This document shows positions 9,995 to 18,960 of a stretch of DNA of 64,000 nucleotides, in pieces. The position numbers were made by a program, and so were the translations under genes. The notes under the pieces are model-generated. The model did no database searches, was not told where the DNA came from, and saw only the letters and a list, made by a program, of their open reading frames with translations. Numbering within the stretch: position 1 is the first letter of the stretch; each line of letters starts with the position of its first letter. This DNA is from Acidobacteriota bacterium (GTDB taxonomy: Bacteria > Acidobacteriota > Vicinamibacteria > Vicinamibacterales > SCN-69-37), in NCBI GenBank assembly GCA_947467605.1, contig CANIII010000014.1, positions 49,225 to 113,224 of the forward strand, in the 5' to 3' direction.

Positions 9995-10573
9995 TTAGCC
10001 AGTCTTCCAGTTGGCCGCACAACCGGTCGTGAACATCTCGGTCTGGGTCGGACCACCGAGTTTCACGTCGTATTTGAATTCGCCGTCCTTCGTGTACACC
10101 TGATAAGTCGACGAACCACCGCCAACGAACACGTCGCCGGAACCCCAGCGGCCAATATCCCAAGTGAAGGCATTCGAGACGCTGCTGTCGCTCGCCTGAA
10201 TCGTGACCGTGTAGACGCCTTCAGAACCTGTGTAGCTGCCGGCGTTCGTCACCGGGTCGGTGCCCGCGCCGCCCCGCGCCAACGTGCCACGCAACACGCC
10301 ACGCGAGTGCGCGCCCGTGCCGTCTGTGAAATTTTCTGTATCGATACGAATGCCGGTCGGAAGACCCGTGGCCGTGTATGTGAGACCTGCCGGTTGCGTC
10401 AACGCCGCGACGGCGATGGAAATAGTGTCGCCTTCACCGTGGATCAAATTCGGGAGGACGGGAAATCCAGCGCCAGCCGAAGAGAATGCATGAATGCCTG
10501 TGCGCGCGCCCGCAAGTACGCCAGCGAGTGCAACAGCCATTCCGAATCGAATCCACAAGCGACGTGTCGTCAT
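9995..10573 (-). CDS. N-terminal fragment with signal peptide of the interrupted giant surface protein
   Basis: 192 residues beginning MTTRRLWIRFGMAVALAGVLAGA, a clear Sec signal peptide. An Ig-like putative module follows (YTATGLPTGI, GVYTVTIQASDSSVSNAFTWDI), then the first part of a propeller-like region (GDVFVGGGSSTYQVYTKDGEFKYDV). The ORF stops at NWKTG-TAA, and the same frame continues as VWATNFDTDV, so the stop splits a motif of the NPxxGxLWATNF type. GAA to TAA is a plausible single change. If real, the stop leaves a small secreted remnant. Confidence 0.7.
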   Translation of the reverse strand: MTTRRLWIRFGMAVALAGVLAGARTGIHAFSSAGAGFPVLPNLIHGEGDTISIAVAALTQPAGLTYTATGLPTGIRIDTENFTDGTGAHSRGVLRGTLARGGAGTDPVTNAGSYTGSEGVYTVTIQASDSSVSNAFTWDIGRWGSGDVFVGGGSSTYQVYTKDGEFKYDVKLGGPTQTEMFTTGCAANWKTG

Positions 10574-10681
10574 ATTGAGAGGTCTCGCGATCTAAGTTCG
10601 ACCAATTACGCGAGGAGTTTGACACCCGAAATGTCGCTTGTGTCATATGAAAATGCCGGCAGACACAAAAAATGACATTAA

Positions 10682-10695
10682 GGTAAATATTTACC
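10682..10695. promoter_or_regulatory. Perfect 14-bp AT-rich palindrome upstream of the giant gene
   Basis: GGTAAATATTTACC is a perfect palindrome about 110 nt upstream of the start at 10573, within an AT-rich 195-nt intergenic stretch that contrasts with the GC-rich surroundings. It is suitable as a binding site for a dimeric regulator of the giant gene. No experimental or family support is visible. Confidence 0.4.
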
Positions 10696-10744
10696 ATTAA
10701 TGACGAATTGGGGTACGGGTATGTGAGGTGAGAAATTGGACTTA

Positions 10745-10776
10745 AAACGTTACAGCGTAACGACTTAGTTACGCTG
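10745..10776 (-). terminator. Hairpin terminator-like structure at the end of the LolD/MacB-type ATPase gene
   Basis: A 9-bp inverted repeat CAGCGTAAC (10753-10761) / GTTACGCTG (10768-10776) with a 6-nt loop contains the stop codon of the minus-strand ATPase gene. On the minus strand it is followed within a few bases by GTTTTAA, a short T-run. It is a weak to moderate intrinsic terminator. Confidence 0.5.
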
Positions 10777-11455
10777 CCTTGCGGCTGTCTTTCTCTACTT
10801 GACCGTCTTTAATGTGAATCACACGATCTGCGTGGGCGGCGATGTCGGCTTCGTGCGTAACCAGAACAATCGTGTTGCCGCCCTGGTGCAGCTTTGCGAA
10901 GAGCGCCATGATCTCTTCGCCGGTCCTCGAATCCAAGTTGCCCGTGGGTTCATCGGCGAGAAGAATCGAGGGGTTGTTGACGAGTGCGCGCGCGATTGCG
11001 ACACGCTGACGCTGTCCACCAGACAACTCATTGGGACGATGGGTCTTGCGATCCTGCAGGTCCACGCGCGTCAACGCTTGCAGCGCACGCGCTTCGCGAT
11101 CTTTCGATGACACGCCCGCATATACCAGCGGCAACTCGACGTTGTGCAGGGCCGAGGCCCGCGGCAGCAGGTTGAACGTCTGGAAGACGAACCCGATCTC
11201 CTCGTTGCGAATGCGCGCGAGTTCATCGTCATTCATCTGGCTGGCTTGCTTGTTGTTGAGCAGGTAGGTGCCCTTGCTCGGCGTGTCGAGGCAGCCGATC
11301 AGATTCATCAGCGTCGACTTGCCTGATCCGGACGGTCCCATGATGGCCACATATTCGCCGCGCTGGATCTCGATCGACACGCCTTTCAGCGCATGAATTT
11401 CTTCCGAGCCCATCACGTAGGTCTTCCACAGGTCTTTCGTCTCAATCAGCGCCAT
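10769..11455 (-). CDS. ABC transporter ATP-binding protein, LolD/MacB type
   Basis: 228 residues, the usual length for the LolD/MacB-type ATPase subunits that drive lipoprotein release, efflux or related mechanotransmission exporters with FtsX-like permeases. Walker A GPSGSGKS (40-47), Q-loop [11 protein letters not shown], signature [15 protein letters not shown], Walker [13 protein letters not shown] and H-loop VTHEADIA are all intact. No FtsX/MacB permease is next to it: upstream is an unassigned ORF and downstream the giant surface protein, so its partner is elsewhere. The substrate cannot be inferred from sequence alone. Confidence 0.9.
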   Translation of the reverse strand: MALIETKDLWKTYVMGSEEIHALKGVSIEIQRGEYVAIMGPSGSGKSTLMNLIGCLDTPSKGTYLLNNKQASQMNDDELARIRNEEIGFVFQTFNLLPRASALHNVELPLVYAGVSSKDREARALQALTRVDLQDRKTHRPNELSGGQRQRVAIARALVNNPSILLADEPTGNLDSRTGEEIMALFAKLHQGGNTIVLVTHEADIAAHADRVIHIKDGQVEKDSRKAA

Positions 11456-11514
11456 AAGGTGTCCGTTCTCTCTGCCTCGTCAGAATACGCGATCCCGACG
11501 TCGTGCGTTCCGCG

Positions 11515-12315
11515 TTATGCTCCACCGGCCGCCGCGGCCCAGGCCAGCTGCCGCCCGCAAATCTCGTCCGGGTCGGCATCCGCCGGTTCGGCGTCGCCAA
11601 CCAGCCCCGCATCGAGCACGTCCACTTCCCGGTCGAGTTCCTCGACGATGGGCACCATGGCGGAGCGCAGATCAGGAAACCGGCCGCAGACGACGACGCG
11701 CATCGCACGCCCTTGAACGGCGAACACGCCCAAGTGCGGGGCGAGCCGGGCGGCGAACTGATAGCGATCGAGCAATCGCGCCGATTCCGTCGCCGCCGGG
11801 GTCAGCGGCGACCAGTGCAAGTAGGTGGCCTCGGCCCCCTGCGGAGCAATCACGGCGACGCACGCGGCGGTCGGTTCCATCATGAGCACGCAGGCACTCG
11901 ACCACCCTGCCAGCCGCACCAGGCGGGCCGCGGCTTCGTGTGGCAGGAGAATCTCCCGCACGTTGGCACCGCCACGCACAAGCGGGGCGAGGCGGTCACG
12001 AATCACACGGGCCTTGGGCAACGCGACCGCGCTTCGGCCGCGCGCGTCCAGGGCCACGACGCCGGCATCATTCGGCTCCGGCCACAGCACGGCCGAGGCG
12101 CGCGAGGGTAAACGCTCTCGTGTTCGGAACTCTCGGATCCGCTCCGCAAGATTTGCCACGACGTCATCATCGGGCTCCACCGGGGGCGCTGACACTGCGA
12201 GCGCCGCGAGGAATATGGCTCCGCGCTGTCGGCTTGGCGGCGCTGCGGAAACGAGCGTCCAGGCAGACGCGCCGCGATCAAGAGCCAACGATCTGGATGG
12301 ACCTAGCCAGCCCAC
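11515..12315 (-). CDS. Unassigned protein downstream of acetyl-CoA synthetase
   Basis: 266 residues from a GTG at 12315, one base after the acs stop; longer in-frame starts would run into acs. I do not recognise the family. The sequence is Ala/Arg-rich without membrane segments. It has an N-terminal GWLGPSRSLALDRGASAWTLVSA stretch, a central RDRLAPLVRGGANVREILLPHEAA-RLVRLAG segment, and RYQFAARLAPHLG near residue 190. The overall pattern is faintly like PilM/GspL-type actin-fold pilus or secretion assembly proteins, but I see no diagnostic motif. Translational coupling to acs is likely from the spacing. Confidence 0.55.
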   Translation of the reverse strand: MGWLGPSRSLALDRGASAWTLVSAAPPSRQRGAIFLAALAVSAPPVEPDDDVVANLAERIREFRTRERLPSRASAVLWPEPNDAGVVALDARGRSAVALPKARVIRDRLAPLVRGGANVREILLPHEAAARLVRLAGWSSACVLMMEPTAACVAVIAPQGAEATYLHWSPLTPAATESARLLDRYQFAARLAPHLGVFAVQGRAMRVVVCGRFPDLRSAMVPIVEELDREVDVLDAGLVGDAEPADADPDEICGRQLAWAAAAGGA

Positions 12316-12316
12316 G

Positions 12317-14314
12317 CTACGACTCGATCGATTCGTATTCGTCTTTGAGACGTCGGACCACGGCGGGGTCCGCCAGCGTGGTCGTGTCGCCGAGCATCTT
12401 GCCTTCGGCGATGTCGCGCAGCAGACGTCGCATGATCTTGCCGGAACGTGTCTTCGGCAGATCGGCCGCAAACAGAATCTGATCGGGCCGCGCGATCGCG
12501 CCAATCTTCCGCACGACGTGCTCCTTCAGTTCATCCATGAGCGACGCGCTGGGCGTGTGACCTTCCTTCAGCGTCACGAAGGCGGCAACAGCCTGTCCCT
12601 TGATGTCGTGCGGACGCCCAACAACCGCCGCTTCCGCCACCGACGGGTGATCCACGAGTGCGCTTTCCACTTCCATCGTGCCGAGTCGATGACCCGCAAC
12701 ATTCAGTACGTCGTCCACTCGTCCCATCAACCAGTAGTACCCGTCGGCATCGACGCGTGCGCCGTCGCCGGTGAAGTACACGCCGTCCTTCCACTTGGTC
12801 CAGTACTGCTCGACGAAGCGTTCCGGATCACCGTAGATGCCGCGCAACATGGCCGGCCACGGTTTGGTGAGGGCGAGGAGGCCGCCGCCTTCGGTGACGC
12901 GATCACCCGCGAGCGTGCGGATTTCGGCGGCAATGCCAGGAAACGGTCGCGTCGCCGATCCGGGCTTGGTGGTCGTGATGCCGGGCAACGGCGAAATCAG
13001 AATCTGTCCTGTCTCCGTTTGCCACCACGTATCGACGATCGGGCACGCGGTGCCGCCGATGTGCTCGTGGTACCACATCCAGGCTTCAGGATTGATCGGC
13101 TCGCCCACCGAACCGAGGAGGCGCAGTGAGCGCAAGTTGCGCCGTGCGGGCCATTCGGTGCCCCACTTCATGAACGCGCGAATCGCAGTGGGTGCGGTGT
13201 AGAAGATCGTGACGCCATAACGCTCGATGATCTGCCAGAAGCGATCCTTCTCGGGCCAGTCCGGCGCGCCTTCGTACATCACGATCGTGGCGCCGTTGGC
13301 GAGTGGGCCGTACACGACGTAGCTGTGCCCGGTGACCCAGCCAATGTCGGCCGTGCACCAATAGACGTCTTCGTCCTGCAGATCAAACACCCAACGGGTC
13401 GACGCGTACGTGCCGACGAGATATCCGCCAGTGGTGTGAACGATCCCCTTCGGCTTGCCCGTCGTGCCGGACGTGTAGAGGATGTAGAGCATGTCCTCGG
13501 CGTCCATCACTTCTGGCGGACACTCGAACGCCGCATCCTCCATCAGTCGGTGATACCAGTGATCCCGCCCCTCGGTGATGTGGGCCGGCATCGGATCACC
13601 GGCGCGTCGCTGCACCACGACGACATGACGAATCGACGGCGTCGTCTTGAGCGCCTCGTCGGCCATGTGCTTGAGCGGAACAATTTGACCGCGGCGATAG
13701 CCGCCGTCAGCCGTCACGAGGATCTTGCACTGCGAGTCGTTGATGCGATCACTGAGCGCTTCGGCGCTGAAGCCGCCGAACACGACGCTGTGCACGGCAC
13801 CGATGCGCGCGCACGCGAGCATTGCAATCGCGAGTTCGGGGACGAGTGGGAGATACAGCGCCACGCGATCGCCCTTGCCGACACCGAGCGACTTCAGAAC
13901 ATTCGCAAACTTGCAGACATCGCGATAGAGATCGAAATAGGTCAGCGTGCGGCGATCGCCCGGCTCACCTTCCCAGATAAACGCGGCTTTGTTGCGGCGC
14001 GCCGTGCGGACATGGCGATCGAGGCAGTTGACGCTGGCGTTGAGCTGACCGCCGACAAACCACTGCGCGTGCGGCGGCTGCCAGTCGAGCACGCGATCCC
14101 AAGGCCGCATCCACTCGAGCTCTGCGGCAAACCCCGCCCAGAACGCTTCGGGATCCGCAGCGGCGCGGACATAGATGGCCGGGTCGTTGATGCGCGCGCG
14201 CTTCCGCCAGTCATCAGACGGCGCGAAGCGCCGCGACTCGTGAAGAAGCGCGTCGATCTCAGGACGCTCTGCTGCGCGCCGCTCTGGCTCGGGGCGCTTC
14301 GCGCCGTCGTTCAT
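12317..14314 (-). CDS. acs: Acetyl-CoA synthetase
   Basis: 665 residues, full length for AMP-forming acetate:CoA ligase (acetate + ATP + CoA to acetyl-CoA + AMP + PPi, via acetyl-adenylate) in the cytoplasm. Visible: N-terminal family region ([32 protein letters not shown]), P-loop [65 protein letters not shown] and the C-terminal [15 protein letters not shown], whose lysine is the residue acetylated in regulated Acs enzymes. It follows the inositol-phosphate synthase gene by only 4 nt, an unexpected but probably co-transcribed pair. Confidence 0.95.
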   Translation of the reverse strand: MNDGAKRPEPERRAAERPEIDALLHESRRFAPSDDWRKRARINDPAIYVRAAADPEAFWAGFAAELEWMRPWDRVLDWQPPHAQWFVGGQLNASVNCLDRHVRTARRNKAAFIWEGEPGDRRTLTYFDLYRDVCKFANVLKSLGVGKGDRVALYLPLVPELAIAMLACARIGAVHSVVFGGFSAEALSDRINDSQCKILVTADGGYRRGQIVPLKHMADEALKTTPSIRHVVVVQRRAGDPMPAHITEGRDHWYHRLMEDAAFECPPEVMDAEDMLYILYTSGTTGKPKGIVHTTGGYLVGTYASTRWVFDLQDEDVYWCTADIGWVTGHSYVVYGPLANGATIVMYEGAPDWPEKDRFWQIIERYGVTIFYTAPTAIRAFMKWGTEWPARRNLRSLRLLGSVGEPINPEAWMWYHEHIGGTACPIVDTWWQTETGQILISPLPGITTTKPGSATRPFPGIAAEIRTLAGDRVTEGGGLLALTKPWPAMLRGIYGDPERFVEQYWTKWKDGVYFTGDGARVDADGYYWLMGRVDDVLNVAGHRLGTMEVESALVDHPSVAEAAVVGRPHDIKGQAVAAFVTLKEGHTPSASLMDELKEHVVRKIGAIARPDQILFAADLPKTRSGKIMRRLLRDIAEGKMLGDTTTLADPAVVRRLKDEYESIES

Positions 14315-14318
14315 GGGT

Positions 14319-15632
14319 TTAGTCGTAGTACTCGCGACCGAGATGCGTGATCAGTTCTTCACCGCGCAGGTGCCGCAGCGTGTTCTTCAGCTTCATCAAC
14401 TGAATGAAGAGATCATGCTCCGGATACAGGCCCTCGGCGTGCATCGGGTTCTTGAAGTAGAACGACAGCCACTCCTGAATACCCTTCATGTTCGAGCGGC
14501 GCGCCAAGTCCATGAACAGCGCGACGTCGAGCACGATCGGCGCCGCCAGAATACTGTCACGGCACAAGAAGTTGATCTTCAGCTGCATCTTGTAGCCAAG
14601 CCAGCCGAAGATGTCGATGTTGTCCCAGCCCTCTTTGTTGTCGCCGCGCGGCGGGTAGTAGTTGATGCGCACGACGTGCGAGAGGTCTTTGTAGAGATCC
14701 GGATACAGGTGCGGCTGGAAGATGTAATCGAGCGCGCTCTTCTTGCTCTCTTCCTTCGTCTTGAATGACTCCGGATCATCGAGCACTTCGCCGTCACGAT
14801 TGCCGAGGATGTTGGTCGAGTACCAACCTTCGACACCGATCAAGCGGGCCTTAAGGCCGGGCGCGATGATCGTCTTGATCAGCGTTTGACCGGTCTTCAT
14901 GTCGCTGCCGGCCAGTGGCGAGCCGGTCTTCTGCGCGAGTTCAAACAGCGCCGGCACGTCGGCGCTCAGGTTGGGCGCTGCGTTCGCATGCGGAATGCCT
15001 TCGGAAATCGCCGCATACGCGTAGATCATGCTCGATGGAATCGCCGGATCATTGGCCAGCAGACCGGCTTCAAACGCCTCGATGCTCTGGTGGCACGGCG
15101 CCGGCGTCATGTAGATCTCGGTACTGCCCGTCCAGACCATCACGAGACGGTCGCAGTTGTTCGCCTTCTTGAAGTTTCGGATGTCGGCGATCAGCTGATC
15201 GGCCAGATCCTTCTTGTTCTTGCCCTTCTTGACGTTCGGGCCGTCGAGCCGCTTCACGTAGTGGCGGTCGAATACAGCTGACATCGGCTTGATCGCCGAC
15301 ATCTCGTCCTTGATCTGATCGAGCAGCTTGTCTTCGAGCACGCCGGCGTGCTTCGCCGACTCGTAGACGTTGTCTTCGAAGATGTCCCAACCGCCAAATA
15401 CGAGGTCGTCGAGCTCGGCCAGCGGCACAAACTCACGAATTTTCGGCGTCCGGTTGTCTGTCCGCTTGCCGAGGCGAATCGTGCCCATCTCGGTCATCGA
15501 ACCAATCGGTTTGGCGAGGCCTTTGCGAATGGCAAAGACGCCGGCGATCGTGGTCGTTGCCACGGCGCCCAAACCCACCAGCAACACGCCAAGTTTTCCC
15601 TTGGCAGGAGCGATATCGATTCCTTTAGTCAC
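14319..15632 (-). CDS. Inositol-3-phosphate synthase
   Basis: 437 residues. The enzyme converts glucose-6-phosphate to 1D-myo-inositol 3-phosphate using bound NAD, the first step to inositol lipids and inositol-based solutes. Evidence is the N-terminal NAD-binding fold ([24 protein letters not shown]), the conserved [14 protein letters not shown] segment, [17 protein letters not shown], and the catalytic-region [28 protein letters not shown]. The start at 15632 lies 24 bp from the start of the divergent methyltransferase gene, so the two promoters must overlap or lie inside the genes. Confidence 0.9.
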   Translation of the reverse strand: MTKGIDIAPAKGKLGVLLVGLGAVATTTIAGVFAIRKGLAKPIGSMTEMGTIRLGKRTDNRTPKIREFVPLAELDDLVFGGWDIFEDNVYESAKHAGVLEDKLLDQIKDEMSAIKPMSAVFDRHYVKRLDGPNVKKGKNKKDLADQLIADIRNFKKANNCDRLVMVWTGSTEIYMTPAPCHQSIEAFEAGLLANDPAIPSSMIYAYAAISEGIPHANAAPNLSADVPALFELAQKTGSPLAGSDMKTGQTLIKTIIAPGLKARLIGVEGWYSTNILGNRDGEVLDDPESFKTKEESKKSALDYIFQPHLYPDLYKDLSHVVRINYYPPRGDNKEGWDNIDIFGWLGYKMQLKINFLCRDSILAAPIVLDVALFMDLARRSNMKGIQEWLSFYFKNPMHAEGLYPEHDLFIQLMKLKNTLRHLRGEELITHLGREYYD

Positions 15633-15656
15633 GATCGAAAACTATATCATCCGGGC

Positions 15657-16202
15657 ATGATGTCCACCGGGTTTGCGATGGTTGGTGCCCGATCCGGCGA
15701 CCATGTCCTGGTGCTGGGTGCGCCCAGCGCGCGTGATGCGGCGCTCGCCGCGGAGATTGCGGCGATCACTGGGCTCAATGGCCGCACGGTCGTGGTCGAC
15801 GTCGGCACGGAGGCACGCACACGGGTTGAAACGGCCGCCGCCAAGGCCGGAGTGCTCCTGGAGTTCGAATGGGCACCCATCACGATGCTGCCACTCGGCT
15901 GTGGCGAATTCGACATCGCCGTGATCAACCACCAACTCGTGCATCAGGACGGACGCAACCGGGTCGCCTGCTGCGAAGAGGCGTTTCGGGTCGTCAAACC
16001 CCGAGGTCGCGTTGTCGTCATCGAAGGTCTGCGACGGCCGGGCCTCTTTGGGCTCCTGCCGAGCCGCGAGCCGGGCCTGCCGGCCGATGAGTCGCGCGCC
16101 GCGCTGATGGCCGCCGGTGCCCGCGCCACGCGAATTCTGGCCGACGTCGACGGCGTGATCTACATCGAGGCCTTGCGGCCTGACGTTAGCGAAGGCAGGT
16201 AA
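15657..16202 (+). CDS. Class I SAM-dependent methyltransferase
   Basis: 181 residues from a tandem ATG ATG (15657, 15660). A Rossmann fold is suggested by HVLVLGAPSARDAALAAEIA (motif I variant), NGRTVVVDVG (acidic end of strand 2), FDIAVINHQLVHQ (motif II) and AFRVVKPRGRVVVIEG (motif III). The motif I glycine-rich loop is degenerate compared with the usual GxGxG. It is small for the family and the substrate is unknown. It is divergent from the inositol-phosphate synthase gene and overlaps the convergent SDR gene by 17 nt. Confidence 0.7.
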   Translation: MMSTGFAMVGARSGDHVLVLGAPSARDAALAAEIAAITGLNGRTVVVDVGTEARTRVETAAAKAGVLLEFEWAPITMLPLGCGEFDIAVINHQLVHQDGRNRVACCEEAFRVVKPRGRVVVIEGLRRPGLFGLLPSREPGLPADESRAALMAAGARATRILADVDGVIYIEALRPDVSEGR

Positions 16203-16950
16203 GGTGCCGACCGCCGTCGACACTGACGGTCGTGCCGGTGATCCACGCCGACTGTGACGACGCGAGGAATGCGATCAGATCGGCCACATCTTCCGGCGAA
16301 CCCGGACGCCCCAGCGGGTGCGTCGCCTTCGAATGCTCCAGAAACGCCGCATACTTCGCATCATCCATGCCGCCGCGGCGATGGAGATTCGACACGACCA
16401 CCCCAGGATTGACGGCGTTGACGCGCACACCGGCCGCGGCCATTTCGAGTGCGGCCACACGCGTCAGTTGATCCACCGCCGCTTTGCTGACGCAGTACGC
16501 GGCCACGCCTGGGAACGCCCGCGTGCCCGTGACGCTCGAGACATTCACAATCGCGCCGCGCGACGCGTTGAGCGCCGAGGTCGCCTCGCGAATCAGTCGA
16601 AACGGTGCGCGGACATTAACGTCCAGCATGGTGTCCCACGCGGCGTCCGTGGTGTCCGCCACCGCGCCAGACGCGATGATGCCTGCGGCGTTGACGAGCA
16701 CATCAATGCGCCCAAACAGCCCCATCGCCTTGGCCACGATGTTCTTGGGAGCGTCCGACGCCGTGACATCGGCCACCAACGCGTGCGCGACGCCACCGGC
16801 TGTCACGATCGCATCGCAGGTCGCCTGCAACGCACGCTCGTCGCGACCCACGGCCAGGAGGTGACAGCCATCCTTGGCGAGACGTTGGGCCGTCGCCCGG
16901 CCAATGCCTGAAGAAGCTCCCGTAACGATGGCGGCGCGAATTTCTGTCAT
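16186..16950 (-). CDS. Short-chain dehydrogenase/reductase (classical SDR)
   Basis: 254 residues from the ATG at 16950; upstream in-frame starts are not supported. A classical NAD(P)-dependent oxidoreductase: TGASSGIG cofactor motif (10-17), NAAG, catalytic Ser in [14 protein letters not shown], YCVSK active site (Tyr and Lys) and the C-terminal [34 protein letters not shown] typical of 3-oxoacyl-ACP reductase-like and glucose-1-dehydrogenase-like members. The substrate is undetermined. It overlaps the stop region of the convergent methyltransferase. Confidence 0.9.
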   Translation of the reverse strand: [254 protein letters not shown]

Positions 16951-17002
16951 CCAACTAGTGTAGGACCTTCGTGCTCGAGCCGAAAAGCCGTACGCCAGTT
17001 TT

Positions 17003-18163
17003 ATGCAGCCCGTCAGCGCCGAGGCGTACACCATCTCCGAGATTGCCATCGCCGCCCGCGTGCCCGTCACGCGTGTGCAACAGGCGATTCGCGCCTCGGG
17101 CGTGTCCGTTTCCGGAAAATTTGTCTCTGGCGCCGATGCCGTGGCGCTGGTGCGAGCCTTCAGGCGCGGCGGCGCGATAGAGCGCCCATCGGCGCCCCTC
17201 ACCCTGTTGCCTCAAAAGCGGCCGCGTCGCGTAGGTCCATTGGTACTGTCTGCCACGCTGCACGGCTTGATGTTGGCCCTGCTGATTGCCGCCGCGTCAC
17301 TCGGCCTGCTGAATGCCAAAGACACCGAGGAAAAGGTCATCAAGCTGACGCCCACCCGGCTCGTGTACCTGAAAGAGCTCGGGCCTGGCGGGGGCGGTGG
17401 AGGCGGCGGCATGAAGATGCCGGAGCCCGCGCCAAAGGCCGAACGTAAAGCCCCAGCCAAACCGAAGGTCAGCAGTCCGGTGCCGCCCGCAAAGAAACGG
17501 CCGGTGCCGCCCACGCCAGTGCCGCCGCGACCCACACCCACGCCCCCGGCGCCACAACCGAAACCTGTGGTCGTCGTGCCGCCCGCGCCACCGGTCCCGA
17601 CGCCAGTGATCCCGATCCCGACTCCGGCACCCGTGGTGCCTGCGCCGCCGACGCCGATACCACCCGCACCCGCGCCACCCGCCGTCGTCGCACCGGTCGC
17701 GACTGTCGCGGCGGATCGCAACGATCGCGCGGGCGTGCCCGCTGAATCGCCAGGTCAGTCGTCGAGCTACGGACCAGGAACTGGCGGCGGCGTTGGCAGC
17801 GGATCAGGACTTGGACTCGGCGAAGGGCAAGGCAGCGGCATCGGCCCGGGCAGCGGTGGGGGCACGGGCGGTGGCCCGTATCGGCCAGGCACCGGCATCG
17901 CGCCGCCGCAACTCCTGCGCGAAGTGCGCGCCAACTACACCGATGAGGCCCGCAAGCGCGCGATCGAGGGCGACGTCGTGCTCGAGATCGTCGTGAAGCG
18001 CGACGGCAGTGTGGGCCAGGTGAAAGTGCTGCATTCGCTCGGCGGCGGACTCGAACAGCGAGCCGTCGAGGCCGTGCGCCAATGGAAGTTTGCTCCCGCG
18101 ACCCGGTACGGCAGCGCCGTTGATGTCGTGGTCGAAGCATCCGTCGGTTTCAAGTTGAGGTAA
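17003..18163 (+). CDS. TonB family protein with N-terminal helix-turn-helix-like segment
   Basis: 386 residues. Residues 9-55 read like a MerR/excisionase-type helix-turn-helix (TISEIAIAARVPVTRVQQAIRASGV). A transmembrane helix follows (about 79-103), then a periplasmic Gly run, a long Pro-rich spacer (about 140-240), a Gly/Ser linker and a C-terminal TonB domain (about 295-386: PPQLLREVRANYTDEARKRAIEGDVVLEIVVKRDGSVG, QRAVEAVRQWKFAPA). TonB proteins energise outer-membrane receptors using the proton motive force. No ExbB/ExbD is in the window, but a TonB-dependent receptor is encoded at 28451-30589. It is the first gene of a three-gene operon. Confidence 0.85.
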   Translation: MQPVSAEAYTISEIAIAARVPVTRVQQAIRASGVSVSGKFVSGADAVALVRAFRRGGAIERPSAPLTLLPQKRPRRVGPLVLSATLHGLMLALLIAAASLGLLNAKDTEEKVIKLTPTRLVYLKELGPGGGGGGGGMKMPEPAPKAERKAPAKPKVSSPVPPAKKRPVPPTPVPPRPTPTPPAPQPKPVVVVPPAPPVPTPVIPIPTPAPVVPAPPTPIPPAPAPPAVVAPVATVAADRNDRAGVPAESPGQSSSYGPGTGGGVGSGSGLGLGEGQGSGIGPGSGGGTGGGPYRPGTGIAPPQLLREVRANYTDEARKRAIEGDVVLEIVVKRDGSVGQVKVLHSLGGGLEQRAVEAVRQWKFAPATRYGSAVDVVVEASVGFKLR

Positions 18164-18168
18164 GTGGC

Positions 18169-18960
18169 ATGGATCAATTGATGTGGATCGTTACGTTTGT
18201 CGCGCTGTCGCTCGCCGTCGGCATGTCGTTCGTCGCGGTGCGTTTGCTCGGCGGAGACCGTCGTCGCAGCGCGGCGCGCGTCGCGTCGCTCGAAGCTGCA
18301 GCGCTGGCCGATCCCGATCTGGACGATGACGAGCCCCTTGAGATGTCGGCGAGTGACGAGCTGCGGCTCGACGAGCCAACGTTCGATGATTTTCGGACAG
18401 CCGACGCGGCGATGTTTGCCACGACGGCTGCACCGAGAGCCCCGTCGCGACGCGGGCTGGCATTCGCCGCCGTCGCCGCCGTGATGGCCGGTCTCGCGGG
18501 GACGGCTTATGTGCTGTTCACGCCAACGGCGCTCGGGGCCTCTCCTGCGGCACCCGTGAGCACGCCCACCGCCTCCTCCACCACGCCACCAGCCACGACG
18601 CCGACGGCAGACGTACACCAGGCCCCCATTGAATTGCTTTCGCTGAAACATAGCATCGACGGCGAGACCTTCACGCTCGCGGGTCTGGTGCAGAACCCGA
18701 TCGGCGGCAGCACGTTCTCGCACGTGATCGCCGTCGTCTACCTCTTCGACCACGACGGCAACTACTTCGCGACCGGACGCGCTGATCTGGAATTCCGCGG
18801 ATTGCGGGCCGGCGAGGAATCACCGTTCACGGTCAAGATCTCCGGCACCACACGCGTCGGCCGCTACCGCGTGGGCTTCCGTCGTGACGACGGTTCGGTG
18901 ATCGCGCATGTCGACAAACGCGGCCAACCGGGCGCCGCGCTCATGACGGAGGGGAAATGA
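18169..18960 (+). CDS. Membrane protein with C-terminal FxLYD-like domain
   Basis: 263 residues with an N-terminal membrane helix (about 5-27), an acidic cytoplasmic loop (ADPDLDDDEPLEMSASDELRLDEP), a second membrane helix (about 100-122), a Thr/Pro/Ala-rich linker and a C-terminal beta domain. The domain (LKHSIDGETFTLAGLVQNPIGGSTFSHVIAVVYLFDHDGNYFATGRADLEFRGLRAGEESPFTV) resembles the FxLYD extracytoplasmic fold. Its role is unknown. It starts 5 nt after the TonB gene and its stop overlaps the start of the VWA gene (ATGA), so the three are co-translated. Confidence 0.7.
   Translation: MDQLMWIVTFVALSLAVGMSFVAVRLLGGDRRRSAARVASLEAAALADPDLDDDEPLEMSASDELRLDEPTFDDFRTADAAMFATTAAPRAPSRRGLAFAAVAAVMAGLAGTAYVLFTPTALGASPAAPVSTPTASSTTPPATTPTADVHQAPIELLSLKHSIDGETFTLAGLVQNPIGGSTFSHVIAVVYLFDHDGNYFATGRADLEFRGLRAGEESPFTVKISGTTRVGRYRVGFRRDDGSVIAHVDKRGQPGAALMTEGK

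Larger units (their letters stand above)
2667..10573 (-). pseudogene. Giant secreted multi-domain surface protein, interrupted by a stop codon and a frameshift
   Basis: Three consecutive minus-strand ORFs (10573-9995, 9994-3953, 3944-2667) together describe one protein of about 2635 residues. The first and second are in the same frame, separated only by a TAA codon at 9995-9997. The second and third join if one base is restored between 3982 and 3983, which rebuilds a cadherin-like module (expected NYVGSDSF-T-YRVKDASGL). The repaired order is signal peptide, Ig-like module, beta-propeller-like region, Asp/Gly-rich Ca-binding-like loops, about ten cadherin-like modules with two MBG-like modules between them, and a Cys/His/Asp repeat array. 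The lesions could be real decay or sequence errors. Each piece is described separately. Confidence 0.7.

Noticed and set aside
11825..13129. 434-residue plus-strand ORF across acs and its neighbour
   Set aside because: Overlaps two supported minus-strand genes and has no plausible domain.
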